Shown: in pieces, positions 25,601 through 37,300 of the stretch
Layout of the letters: every line of letters begins with the position of its first letter
How positions within the stretch are numbered: the first letter of the stretch is position 1
Assembly (NCBI RefSeq): GCF_020184175.1
Contig: NC_065533.1
Coordinates: 18,498,695 to 18,562,694, forward strand
DNA from: Aphis gossypii
Lineage: Eukaryota; Arthropoda; Insecta; Hemiptera; Aphididae
Direction: 5' to 3'
Length of the DNA: 64,000 bases
Notes under the pieces: generated by a model
The model's input: the letters and a program-made list of their open reading frames with translations, nothing else
What the model was told of the DNA's origin: nothing
Databases searched by the model: none
Made by a program: the position numbers and the translations under genes

Positions 25601-26345
25601 AAATAAAGGCCATCACATTAAAATTGTTCATCGTGACATCCTTGAACTTTTTTTAAAAAAATATACCGATACCTAGGTATATATTTTGAATAATTTACCT
25701 CATATGTTGGTAAATATTATGTATAATAAGTGACTGAATTATATAATATTGAAAATGTTCAAATAAATTAAAAGCATACTTATCCACACTCGGTAGGTAT
25801 ATATTCTTATAGTCTTATTTATTGTATATTTTTAATTTGTACTTTGGTATATTATACATAGGAACAAATAGATTGCATAAGATTTTCAAATAAAAACGCA
25901 ATTTAGTCTTACGAAAAATTGAACGTAACTATCGTCTCATCGTCTAAATATATTTGCATCAGTATAGGTATATTGGTTGCGTCAGATGATTTTGGATTAT
26001 TCGTGTTAATTAAAAATCGAGGGTTAGATGTTTCTGGAGCAGACGTTTTCGTGATTCGCACGCCGATTGCCGATAATGTATTATATATCTATAGAAGCTA
26101 TATAAATTATGATGAGTGTCTATAAAAGCGAATATCAATAATGGCCGTTATTTAATATACATTATACGTAAGTATATCAAAATGATGTTTTACTATGGAT
26201 TGGCAATTGCCGATGGTCACGAATCATATATTATATATATACGCCATCATCAAGTGTCTACCTATAAAAGTTCTATATATATATATTATATATATACGCC
26301 ACAGTCGAGTACTTGAGTGCTTATATATAAATGTATTCTAAAGAT
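22662..26345. other. AT-rich region, no gene; imperfect duplication at 26050-26310
   Basis: Nothing coding is supported. Near the right side, a block containing 'attgccgat', 'tatatat', 'gatgagtgtctataaaag' (26067-26130) is imperfectly repeated at about 26207-26275 ('attgccgatggtcacg', 'catcaagtgtctacctataaaag'). The open frames here are short and overlap these repeats. Confidence 0.4.
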
Positions 26346-26779
26346 ATACTGGGTGATTAGTTTAGCAGTGAACACTCATTATCTGGTTAAGTATCAGTGT
26401 TTTTGAGAATAATTTGAAATCATACTACAAAATATCATATTTTTAAAAAGAAGATTAGAGTTAATAGTGGATCAATATTTTGTGAGGTACCCCGATGCCA
26501 TTTCTTTGAAACACTTTAAATAGATATATGCGTTAAAAATTCTATTTTTATATACTAAAATATTAAAATACTCTGAAAGATATTCGGCTCTAGAGTATAA
26601 CGTTAAAAACGTAAGAATGTCATTCAAACGACTAAAAACTGAAAAAAAAATATATCGATTTAAAAAATAATGAACATTTACCATTTAAACTATATGTACG
26701 AAATAATGTTTTCAATAACGTTAATATAGTTGTTGAGACGATGATATAGATGTTTTCCATTAAAAGTATCACCCTGTAT
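26346..26779. mobile_element. Small element with TACWGGGTGAT terminal repeats
   Basis: The left end atactgggtgattag and the reverse complement of the right end atacagggtgatac form short inverted repeats of about 12 bp. The interior of roughly 430 bp is AT-rich and non-coding. The end resembles that of the fragment at 19311. The ends are adjacent to TA-rich sequence, so no target duplication can be read. Superfamily unknown. Confidence 0.5.
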
Positions 26780-28856
26780 TTATATATCACATTATATTAT
26801 ACATCGTATGATTTATATTTTATATGTATTAAAATGTATTAAACGCGCTCGCGGACTATTCCCATTCCTTTCGTTCACATGCTTTCTTATCGTTTTCTTT
26901 TTCACATGCAAGAGTATTATTGTAGACGTTCTAGTGTGTACATATGGGTACCTATACGTTTCCGTAACATTAACATAAAAATGCATAGATTATATTACTT
27001 TTACTCGTAAGTCGGCGACGGTGATTGTACCGACACGTACCGTAGTCGTACCTGTACCTACATATAGGTACCTACCTGATGTACACTATGTGTATCGACG
27101 AGACTGCACCATTAACGATCACGAAGTGATGTAAGAACGCCAAATACACTTAATAGAACTATTCAATTTTATAGCAAATTTAACAATTGTTTTTAAAATA
27201 TCACGATATGCATGGTATCACTGCGCTAATTCCCAGCACATTCGTAAGTCGTAGCACTCGTAACTTTAATATTGTTGATTACCATTACAAACTAAACATA
27301 TGCAAAGATTCAGATTTACAAAAATGTAATGTATTATAAACCATTATTAGACATATCTTTGCCTATACGTCTCTACATGGATTGTTTTTCATCGCAGGTA
27401 TAGGTACAATTATTTATCACTAATTTCAAATTTAACACAACTATCATTGTGACCTACTTAATGACGAGATTAAATGACGACACATATTGTTCAGAGGATA
27501 ACAACTTATATTAAAAAAGATTTTCGTATTCGATTTTCCGTAGTTTTTTTTTTAGTTTTTCCAGGTTATTAATAAAAAATGTGGAAAATATTTTGCTTTT
27601 AAACTATACTCAAGGTACCAATTAAACCTAATTTACTACTAGAAATCCACCTTTTATTTGAATATTGAAGCCATTTTTCTACTATGTAATAATAAGTGTC
27701 TTCACACAATAAAACAAAATAAAAACATCAAATTATAAAATCGTATTGTAAAACCAATACATTCCTCATTCCGCTCAGAACTAAGTAACCACACTTTTAA
27801 ATTGGCTAAGTTCGTGATCGTATGTCGTAACCTAATTTCAAAGATTAGAACCGCTTAGATAAAATGTAAGGCGTGATTGTTAACGAATAGGATTGTCAAT
27901 TAGGACCTATATATAGTATAAATGTTTAGTATTTGTTTAAAAGATACGAAATACTCAATAAATAATCATAAATAATTAAACATTTGTTCCAAAATTCGTT
28001 GACACTTTTTTTTTTTAATACCCGGGAAATTTACGGTCAATAGACGTCAATAATAATCCAGTATTACAGTTTTACAGTTTTATATACACACGCTGGCAAT
28101 AAGACATAATAACGCATTAACGCAGGACGTCGTCGTCGTCACCGAGGTGCGTAGGTGCAACCGCCTAGCTATTACGAATTGTTTATCGCACCATTGTTGC
28201 GTTAGAATAAATCCATTACCAAGTACGCTAAGAAGAAGCCTTGAGTCATCTGGCGCGAGTAACGCCCACGCAAACGTGACATTATTATAACATTTCACAA
28301 TATATTATATTTATATAGATACATAATATATATATATATAGATCGCCGGGAAACTCAGACATTCCTCCTTTACACATAAGGATGCGCGCTTACAATCAAA
28401 ATTACATAATAGCGCCGCCGTTGCCTTGAGTGCATTCGTACATTGGTAATAGGTTTTCGATATCGGTAAACATTTAGTGCGATCTGCAGCACATGTACGG
28501 AGTGATCCATTTAACGAAATATAAAGCTTTTTTCTACAGCCGTCAATTCTCTCTAAAGTTTGAATAACCTAATAAATACAGCATTTTGGGAAAAAAAACA
28601 TTTAGTTATTTCTTATTCTGCAAATATATTTTAATTGTTTTAATAACAATAAGTGGCAACACTAGTTATATTTTTTTGATTTCAGAAGCAGAATGTTTTT
28701 TTTTTTTTGATACAAATAATTCGGAATTTGAATGAGTTGAGTAGAGGCTGGTGGATTACAACTTTTGTGACATACCCCACACCATTTTAATTTACTCGTC
28801 TAAGCTTTAAAATTTAAATACTTATACCTATTATTAAATATATATAACGTTATAAA
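26780..28856. other. Intergenic sequence with GC-rich islands and an R1 fragment
   Basis: An R1 repeat fragment lies at 27480-27790 (listed separately). CpG-rich patches at 26845-27260 and 28080-28520 stand out from the AT-rich background and could be regulatory or remains of promoters. They contain no convincing open frame on either strand. Confidence 0.4.
27480..27790 (+). repeat. R1 repeat, right-hand portion
   Basis: The segment ends attgtaaaaccaatacattc then ctcattccgctcagaac, which aligns with the right end of the long copy at 7785-7820 (attgtaaaatcaatacattt, cacttcgttcagaat). The upstream 'tgtcttcacacaataaaacaaaa' matches 'tgtacagacacaacaaaaaac'. Confidence 0.6.
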
Positions 28857-29665
28857 CAGGTCTAGGAAGTAGGATTATACAACAGCATGTTTTTTTTTTG
28901 CTACGTCCAAATGGAATTTAAGTGAGTAATGCCTACGATTCATAATATTATTGTGATGAAGATGTACCTACTATTTTTATTTTGCATGTTTTTGCATATA
29001 TTCAATATTGAGCTTAATGCATATTTTTGCATATTTAGTATGATCGTATTTATTGTATTTAAGCCGATGATAATTAAACTAATCAAAGTATATAAGTTGT
29101 TTTTTTTTTCTAACATAAATTTTATTTTTATAAATACGGTACAATATTGATTTAACTATGAAAGCTCCCCGATCATTTATACTCGAAAATTTGAAAAAAT
29201 ATATGGTATCATATACCTAAAACATGGGCGCCATAGGTAACATTTTAGAGGGGGTCAAAATAAAAAAAAATTCAAATGTAAGATAATTAAAATAATAATA
29301 ATATTATGATAATATTTATTGAGCTACAAGTGTATAATAGTTTTTTCCAGGGGGGGGCAAGTGCCCTATCTTTCCACCCCCCCCAATGGGCGCCCATGAC
29401 TTAAAACACATATTTCTACTATTGAATGAGAATTATAAATTTTATTACTAAAATAATAATTAAGGTGCGTGAAAAATAAATAAATTTTAATTTTTAATCT
29501 CAATTATACGTATTACAGCTAATCACTGATTTATTTTAATAAATAAATATATTTTTTGCAACTATATTTTCTTGTGAATCTTTTAAAAATTAAAGGCATA
29601 TTTTGGTAAATGAAATGCATATTTTACAATTTTTTATTGCATACAATCCTAGCCCTGGTTATAAA
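28849..29665. mobile_element. hAT-type element with perfect 8 bp target duplication
   Basis: The element body at 28857-29657 (801 bp) begins CAGGTCTAGGA and ends with the reverse complement of CAGGGCTAGGA. It is flanked by a perfect 8 bp direct repeat GTTATAAA at 28849-28856 and 29658-29665. An 8 bp duplication and a CAG start point to the hAT superfamily. Subterminal repeats of 'tgcatatttttgcatat' lie near the left end and 'gcatattttggtaaatgaaatgcatattt' near the right. No transposase is present, so it depends on an element elsewhere. A GC-rich second element is nested at 29223-29398. Confidence 0.87.
29223..29398. mobile_element. MITE nested in the hAT-type element
   Basis: The left end catgggcgccat and right end aatgggcgcccatg are inverted repeats, each followed inward by a G or C run (agaggggg / ccaccccccccc). 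The flanks share ctaaaac / cttaaaac, a likely target duplication. Its position inside the larger element shows it inserted later. Confidence 0.7.
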
Positions 29666-29901
29666 CTATAAAAATAAACATTATTTTCTAAAACAAAAAT
29701 AATCGACTTGAAATATTGATGAAGCTATGTAAATGGATAACCTGTATGCTGGTATGCACGTATACATATTAGTTATTACAAAGGATTATATGATCAAGTC
29801 GTATCATATACCTATATATATATATATTAACAATAAATACGCTTACAGCACATAGAAATCGCTTACGATAATAGTTCGTATATTATATATACTATTTTCA
29901 G

Positions 29902-29951
29902 GAGAGAAAGACTTGGACGATGATGACGACGACACGTCGACACCTTATTAG
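29902..29951 (+). other. Candidate terminal coding exon with acidic C-terminus
   Basis: After an acceptor-like ctattttcag at 29892-29901, a frame entered in phase 1 reads EKDLDDDDDDTSTPY and then TAG at 29949-29951. The codons are GC-rich (GAC, TCG, ACG) in surroundings of mostly A and T, and six aspartates in a row before a polar end look like a protein C-terminus. No upstream exon of the same gene was recognised and no family can be named. Chance or a (GAY)n simple repeat remains a real alternative. Confidence 0.3.
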
Positions 29952-32900
29952 TGTTCTCATAATATTATATTATACATATATAATGTATATATGTGTACTA
30001 TAAAGTGTATGCGTGTGTCGTGTGTATTGGATATTGGCCATTGGATGTATACATAATCGACTATATAAGTATATAAGATAAAACGCGTACTCGTTGATCG
30101 CTTCGTATAAATACTATAAACCTATATTAATATGTTATATAGTCGTATTATGTCTGCTGCGTGTGTAAATAGTGAATTTAATAATAGGTTTGTATTTTTG
30201 GGAAAAAAATTTTCTTGATTAAATACGACAGGATCACAGCGATCAAAACGTGTTCATATTACGATGAGTATATTAAATATTTAGAAGGTACCTCTGATAA
30301 CCTCTCTCGCACTATACATATTTATAATACACGTACATCGGAGATGTGATGCTTAGTCAGAATTTCACACGGTTCTTGGACAGACTTTTGTCTTTCTTTC
30401 TTTTTTTTTTTTTGTTTGTAATATGGTAACTACGATAACTCATTATGTCCCACCGCCAAACGAATCCACTATAATATAGTATAGATGTAATAGTGATCGA
30501 ACACCTGCTGGCTCTGCTGTAGCACATTTATAATGTAAGAGACGATCATGTAAGATGTGTGGTCTCGAGAAGGCGTATCGTTATGAATGATGTCTTGATT
30601 TTTGTTTAAAAAAGTTAAATAATATGCACATATTTATGAACAATGTAAATTTCTAAAATATGAATACAAAATAAGAGAATATTGAATAATATAATTTTAT
30701 TTTTTATTCTATATGCAGTAATTAGCATGCACCATTATTACCTTACAATACTACCAGCTTCTGATATAGAAATTGAAAACATAATTAAACTAATAGAAAT
30801 ATAGAGTAATTTTGTTAATTTTAGTACAAAAAAAAAAATATATTTAAAGTGTATGATTTGATATGGTCAAATTAAATTGTCGAGATAAATCGACTTAAAC
30901 ACGTAAAAACAAAAATTGATAGTTAAAAAACGAAATAAAAGATACCCGAAGAAGTTGTTCTGCAAAAGAGAAGTTATCGATTGTTTCTCGTCATTAAATC
31001 TGTCACTAGAATTTTAAATTTGAATTCAATAATTCATTATAGCATACGAAACACGGTATTAAGTTGAACGGCCTATGTCAGCTTTTATGATATTTTCTAA
31101 GGTCTAAGGATATGATATTATTATAAATTATTTATATCACTTTATTAATAATTTCGTTGTTATATTTTATTACATTGTATATTTTTACTTACATCACATA
31201 AATTATAATTTTATTTCATATTACCAGCTGTTGTTTATAAATTTTAAATCAATACCAACGTAGGTGTAGGTATCGAAGAATAGTGTGAAATAGTTTTTGT
31301 ATAGTTTAAAATCATAATGGTGTTAACTCTTTCAGTACTAGATCAGAATTTTATTTTAGTGTTATTTCCTACTAAACTACATATTTGTGTATACAAATTG
31401 TTAGAAATTCATCTTACCCAAGGGAAACAAAAAAAAACCTCTCAATTGAACTCGAAAAAAAATTGTAGGCAATAAAATTAACTCAAAGATTAAAAAATAA
31501 CAATTTAAAATTTCAATTTTCTTTTTGGATTTTAACTCAGAAAACCAATTTATCACTATAAGAGGTAAATTTGAACCCAGATAACTTCAAAAATAAAAAA
31601 AAGGCCCATGTCAGTATTCTAACATATCTATATATATTATTCAAATTTACAAATTCCTAATCCTAACTACAAAACACAAAGCAGTAGAAAACTAGTATTC
31701 GAAATTTCAATTTTTATAAACTGTACTTATAAAATATAAAAAAATATTTTTTGGTTTCATCATAAATCATGATACTTTAGATATATTCATTTCAACGATT
31801 TGATAATAGTAAAAAACATGTTAAATATTATATTATTATACTATCAAATTGATGCTGGAAATAACTAATAAGTAATAAGTGACCTGATACAGTGATACTT
31901 TCAGTATTTATTTTTTCAAACGGCAAAGGAATTTGTGCTAGTGATAATGACAATATTATAAATTATGATATGAAATTACAAAATGTAAAATATAAAATGA
32001 ATATATTTTAAAAAGATAGGCAGCCCTTAAAATTAAGTCGCCTGGACCAATAGGTCACTATTGCCCCTTAATGCGGTCCTGCTTAAAATCAAAATTAATA
32101 TATATATATTCTAAAAATCGCATTAGTTCCAAATCCCAATGAATTATCTTTTTTGAATTACAATAAAATAATTATAACTGTTATGGCGTTATTCCCATTT
32201 ATATATGTATTCGACTGGGCAGAAATTTGAACTTAAAATGTTTAGGATTTAGCTTTAGTATGATGGGCCTAAAAACACATACACATCATTGTAAAGCCAA
32301 ATTATATCTCATGGATCAGAATCTTATACTCATGTTTTCTATGAATTGTTTTCACGCTCACATAATCATAATTATGTGATGTTAGTGACAATCATCTCCA
32401 CATAATAATAATATACATCATCCATTCATCCATAAACATAATATAATTATGAACATGTTATAAGTTATTTCCTGCAAACGAAAAATACTAGAACGTACTT
32501 CAAAATTAAAAAAAATATATTGAAGTTTTACGAGAACCTCTTGCTAAGAGGTAATAACTATTAAATTAAATCTAAGCTCATAAAATCTTAAGCCATTTTT
32601 CACAAATCCTAAATTTTGAAAAAACTTTAAATTTACTTAAAAACTATTTTTTCAAATTCTGAATATATTTTTACTTTCTATTATGTAGTCTCCTGTGGTA
32701 ATACAAAACTTCTACTTTACTAATGAAACCCCTAATTTTTTACTGATCATACAAACATAACATAAATCTAATATAGAATTTAGTATTTATTATACTTGTA
32801 TCATTTTTATAAATTATAAATATTTAGAAATTATTAGAAATTTTAAATTAACATACTACCATATTTTCCAGACCTTTGATCATGAACCTATATTAAACTT

Positions 32901-33264
32901 AGACACTTAATACACAAAACTATTCATATTCATTTTGATTTTAATTAGTCAACATTTCCAGAAAACTTTATTATATTATATATATTATATTAATGGGAAT
33001 TGTCATTTTAAAAACTAAACTTTTAAGCTAAAAAACTCAAGAATTTTAAAATATGGTTTTCGAGCACGTTTAAAAATTGCAAAAGTCAAATTATTTATAA
33101 CTATACACTATCGAGAAAAAAAGATGGTAGTATGCTTGGTAAAATTCACTATTCACTATTCTATTTATGCATGTAAGTAATAACTGTAGCTCTTTGTACT
33201 TTTTGTATGAAGGAAAAAAGAAATAAACATCGGGCAATATAAATATATGAACTTACTTGTATTT
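29952..33264. other. AT-rich sequence with repeat fragments, no gene
   Basis: An R1 left-end fragment is at 31017-31090 (gaattcaataattcattata, gcatacgaaacacgg, ggcctatgtcagc). A GC-richer transposon remnant lies at 32020-32085 (ggcagcccttaaaattaagt, cgcctggaccaataggtcac). The 30060-30600 part has scattered CpG-rich words but no open frame or promoter pair that I trust. Confidence 0.4.
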
Positions 33265-33975
33265 ATCCAGCGCCACGGTTGTGGCGCGAGCTAAGTAAAA
33301 AAAATAAAAGCGGCGGCACGACAGTGTATATTATCTCGAAGCAGGAGTTTCACATTAAAACCGTGTAAATTTCGGTGTTTTTTGTCAGATGAGATAATTA
33401 ATTATCTACTGAATCAATTTATACCTAGTAAATTGCAAAACATGAGGGAAATTATGCAGATGATCCTTTTGTAAAAATCATAAAAATCGTACAGTTAGAA
33501 ATTAAGTTATTAAAGGAAACGTGAAACATTTTTAATGAAAAATTATATTGAAATCTGGAATCACGGCGGCCGCTTCTCGCGTTGTCGTGCCGACCGGGAA
33601 ATAAACACTAATATATGATATGTTAAATAAACATTAATATAATTAATATTAATTAATATATTTATTATTATTTAGGTATAAATGATAAAAATTGGTGATA
33701 TCAAAACAAAAACCCTCCGTCTAACTCCGTGTAAAAATTAGCTAAGTAAAAAAAAAGAAGAAAAAAATCATTGTATAACCAAAACTTTTTTCTCTTCATA
33801 TAGAATTTATAAAACCAGTAATTTCAAAGCACTATAAAGATGTGATATCATAAATAAATGCTAAGTAAACTGAATTTAAGTATATTTAGTCTGTTTCGAT
33901 AATTTATTTACTTGGCGAGGAAATTTTTTACTTCATACGATACAATGATACAATATAAGAACCGTGGCGCTGGAT
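33265..33975. mobile_element. Element with GC-rich 17-18 bp terminal inverted repeats
   Basis: The left end ATCCAGCGCCACGGTT (33265) is repeated inverted as AACCGTGGCGCTGGAT (to 33975), enclosing 711 bp. Directly inside the left end the sequence GCGCCAC-ggtt-GTGGCGC can form a perfect 7 bp hairpin. A second inner inverted pair, CGGCACGACA at 33314-33323 and TGTCGTGCCG at 33583-33592, nests within it. The right part of the element contains the left arm of the long palindrome at 33700-34322. No open frame is present, and no target duplication is evident. Superfamily unknown. Confidence 0.6.
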
Positions 33976-34322
33976 GAATAATTAGACAATAAGACATTAT
34001 AATTAAAAATATTACAGTTAACATTTCTATACTAATCAAAATAATACTCTACAACCAATAATAACACTTACACTGTATACTCTATATTAATACTAAAATT
34101 TCCTCGCCAAGTAAATAAATTATCGAAACAGACTAAATATACTTAAATTCAGTTTACTTAGCATTTATTTATGATATCACATCTTTATAGTGCTTTGAAA
34201 TTACTGGTTTTATAAATTCTATATGAAGCGAAAAAAGTTTTGGTTATACAATGATTTTTTTCTTCTTTTTTTTTACTTAGCTAATTTTTACACGGAGTTA
34301 GACGGAGGGTTTTTGTTTTGAT
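33700..34322. repeat. Near-perfect long palindrome: 228 bp arms, 167 bp loop
   Basis: Bases 33700-33927 and 34095-34322 are reverse complements of each other over their full 228 bases. By eye there is a single mismatch, a T versus G in tttttt(t/c)(t/g)cttcatat near 33793, opposite 34229. The arms start atcaaaacaaaaaccctccg and end cttggcgaggaaatttt. The 167 bp loop contains the right terminus of the 711 bp element. A transcript would fold into a very stable hairpin. Confidence 0.93.
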
Positions 34323-37300
34323 TATTTTTAAAAAAATCATTAAATATGTACCATTGTCCGTTATTTTATTCAATTATATGTATTTAATAATAAATGTAAT
34401 CATATGTTATGATAAATATTTTAAATATGCCATAGAAAGTGCAACGCAAGTATAGATGCCAACCTAATTCACCTATCTAAAAATAATTGTATTTATAATT
34501 TATAACTATGTACCTATGTCCTATATCCTATATTATATTATATATACACACATATAAATGTATAATATTATATATGTTTTTAGTGTATATATTATAAATA
34601 ATATTATAATTATAAAAAAAATATTTTCTAGTTATTAATTAGAAGTTTTTAATTGTTAAAAATAAATACTCTCATCATTATAATTTATGTTTACTTTTAA
34701 TAACACAGTTTAGTAAGTCTTACACTATTATTCGTAGATGCATCGTATTATCGTAAGTTATTAAAAGTAAAGCATGTAATATAAAATTGTGAAGTGTAAA
34801 ATGTAGGTAGGTATTGTACCTATTGTATTCATTTATGATTTTCTATAAAAATGCACCTAGATAAAAATTAATTATTAAATATCTTTCTATTTATTACCAA
34901 TGTTGATATAATTTTTAATACAAAATGTTATGCCTTTTAAGGCTTTAACAATAGGAAAAATGTATATCCTATTAATAATTCTTCATCAGAGGCTCATATT
35001 ATTCACTTCATTCACCAAAGTTTAACGGGATTTTATTTAAAATCATTTTTGATCGGCTTGACGACGAATAATGTAGATCAAATATAAACCATGAGGGCAA
35101 TACCACGAATCGTAAGGACGTAATATAACTCATATAAGTGATGCTTAGAACATTTTGACATCATCTGTTATCTGTACCCGGTTAAAGAAGAACATTGTTA
35201 AGTATATAAATGTATAAATCATTGATAACTATATGTAAATTACCCCTTTGTATACAACTCTATTCTTAGTACCTTTTTATCAATCACTAAAACAAAGACG
35301 TATTTAACGATAAATAAGCTATAAACATTAAACAGCTATACATTGGTAGGTACCTAATATATTTAAAAAATAACGTTATTATTATCATAGTATTATCCAT
35401 TTATACAAACCTACAAAAATGAAAAGCTGTTTATTAATAAACGCATAACTTGTTGACCGATTTGGTTCATTATTTTTTAAATATTCGTATTGTGAATAAT
35501 GTTTTTACAGAAAAAAATGTATAAGTTTTTTATTAGAATTAAATTCGGTAACTATTCTTGCTAAAAAAAAAATAAATTAGTTAAAATCTTTTTTTTTTCA
35601 TACTGACTGTGTGAAGGTATATTCTAAACATATTTGAACTATGTTTAATAACTGATAAGTATATTGACATAATATTAAATATACACAAATATAACACCAC
35701 ATGTCACATTGTCACATACAAATTAACGATATTTTCCAATGAAAATTACTAAATAAATAATAAAATACAGTTTCAAAGTTCAAAGTATTAATTATCAATT
35801 TAACAGATTATTTTATTATTCTAGTTTGAGTTAGTTTATCATAACAAAAAAAATGAAAATATAAGTGATTCAGACACTTGTGATCTTAATAATTTCGATA
35901 TTTTATTCTGCTCGCCATATTTTAACATTACGTATTGTCGTACCTATTTCACATCGTGTGTCGTATTGTCATTATGTTCTATTAATACATGTATGGAAAT
36001 ATGGTATAAAATAATGTAATGTTAATAGAAAAGTGAGAATCAAAATACATACCAAACTGAATTATCGTGTGACATTTTCACTATATCAGTAATGTCTATT
36101 GACGGAGACATTTTTTCAGATGTAACAAGATATAAATTTACCCGCTCATCCTAAAATCTAAATTGAATAAACTTTTATTTTCTTACTTCATTTTGTTACG
36201 TCAAAATTTAAATGTAATTATCTTTAGTTTGATTACATATAAATTATAATCAAATTAATTAGTTTCACTTCACCTACATGACAACCAGGCTACATCACCA
36301 ATAAATTACTATTATGGTAATCTAATGAAATATTCATAATAATTATTCAAATAATAAAATACATTTTAATTAACGATATTGATTACTTACATAATTATGA
36401 ATTATGAATATTATATGATCGATACTATATTCACATACTATTCGCATTAGGAATTATAATCTGTCATTAGAATGGAGTCAATTATTAATAATATTTTGTT
36501 ATTAATGTTTTATTAATAATTTTATTTCAAAGAAGTAACAGCCATTTTATTGTATATGTACCTGATGAGTAGTAAAAGTGTTAGGTACTATTTCGGCTAA
36601 CGGCTACAGAAGTAGCCATAGGGGTAAACGAAAGTTTTTACTGATGGCTGATATAGCAACTAAGCTGAATCGATTTAAATTTTGTAATAATATATATTGC
36701 ATAGTAGGTAACTATTTTAATTTTTAAACAACACGAACTTATTATTATATTATAATTTGGTATAGAATTTAGTCATTATAAGTAAATTGTTTATACAACG
36801 AATTGGACAAATTAACTTCATATAACACTCTACAATCACTCTACAGGCCCTAGAGGAATTATGCAAAACTTTTGACCTTTTTTTTGTAAGCAACAGAAAT
36901 ATTGGAAAATTGAATAAAAATAAAAAGGAAAACAAATAAATAAATAGAATTTTCATTTTGTATTACAGACTCACAACTATGTAGGAGAAAAAATGTACTT
37001 GATATACACAATATATACAATAATCATATAATGTCACGTACATTCCTAACGAAATTTGTATAAATTTTTGTTTTTTTTTTGTTTTTTGAGCTGTTTGCGT
37101 AGTTTTCTGTTCAAGGTTTAGGTTAGTTTGTGTTTGACATGCCTATCTTATAGTCATAGGAGTGCTACAAATAGGGCTTTGGCCCTCTAGGGTGTTGTAT
37201 TAAATAGTTTTAAATGTGTGTGTGGAAAAATAATATTTTTTTAAAATGATCACTAAAGTGTTTCAAAAGTATGATAAATGTGTAACAATAATCTTTAACA

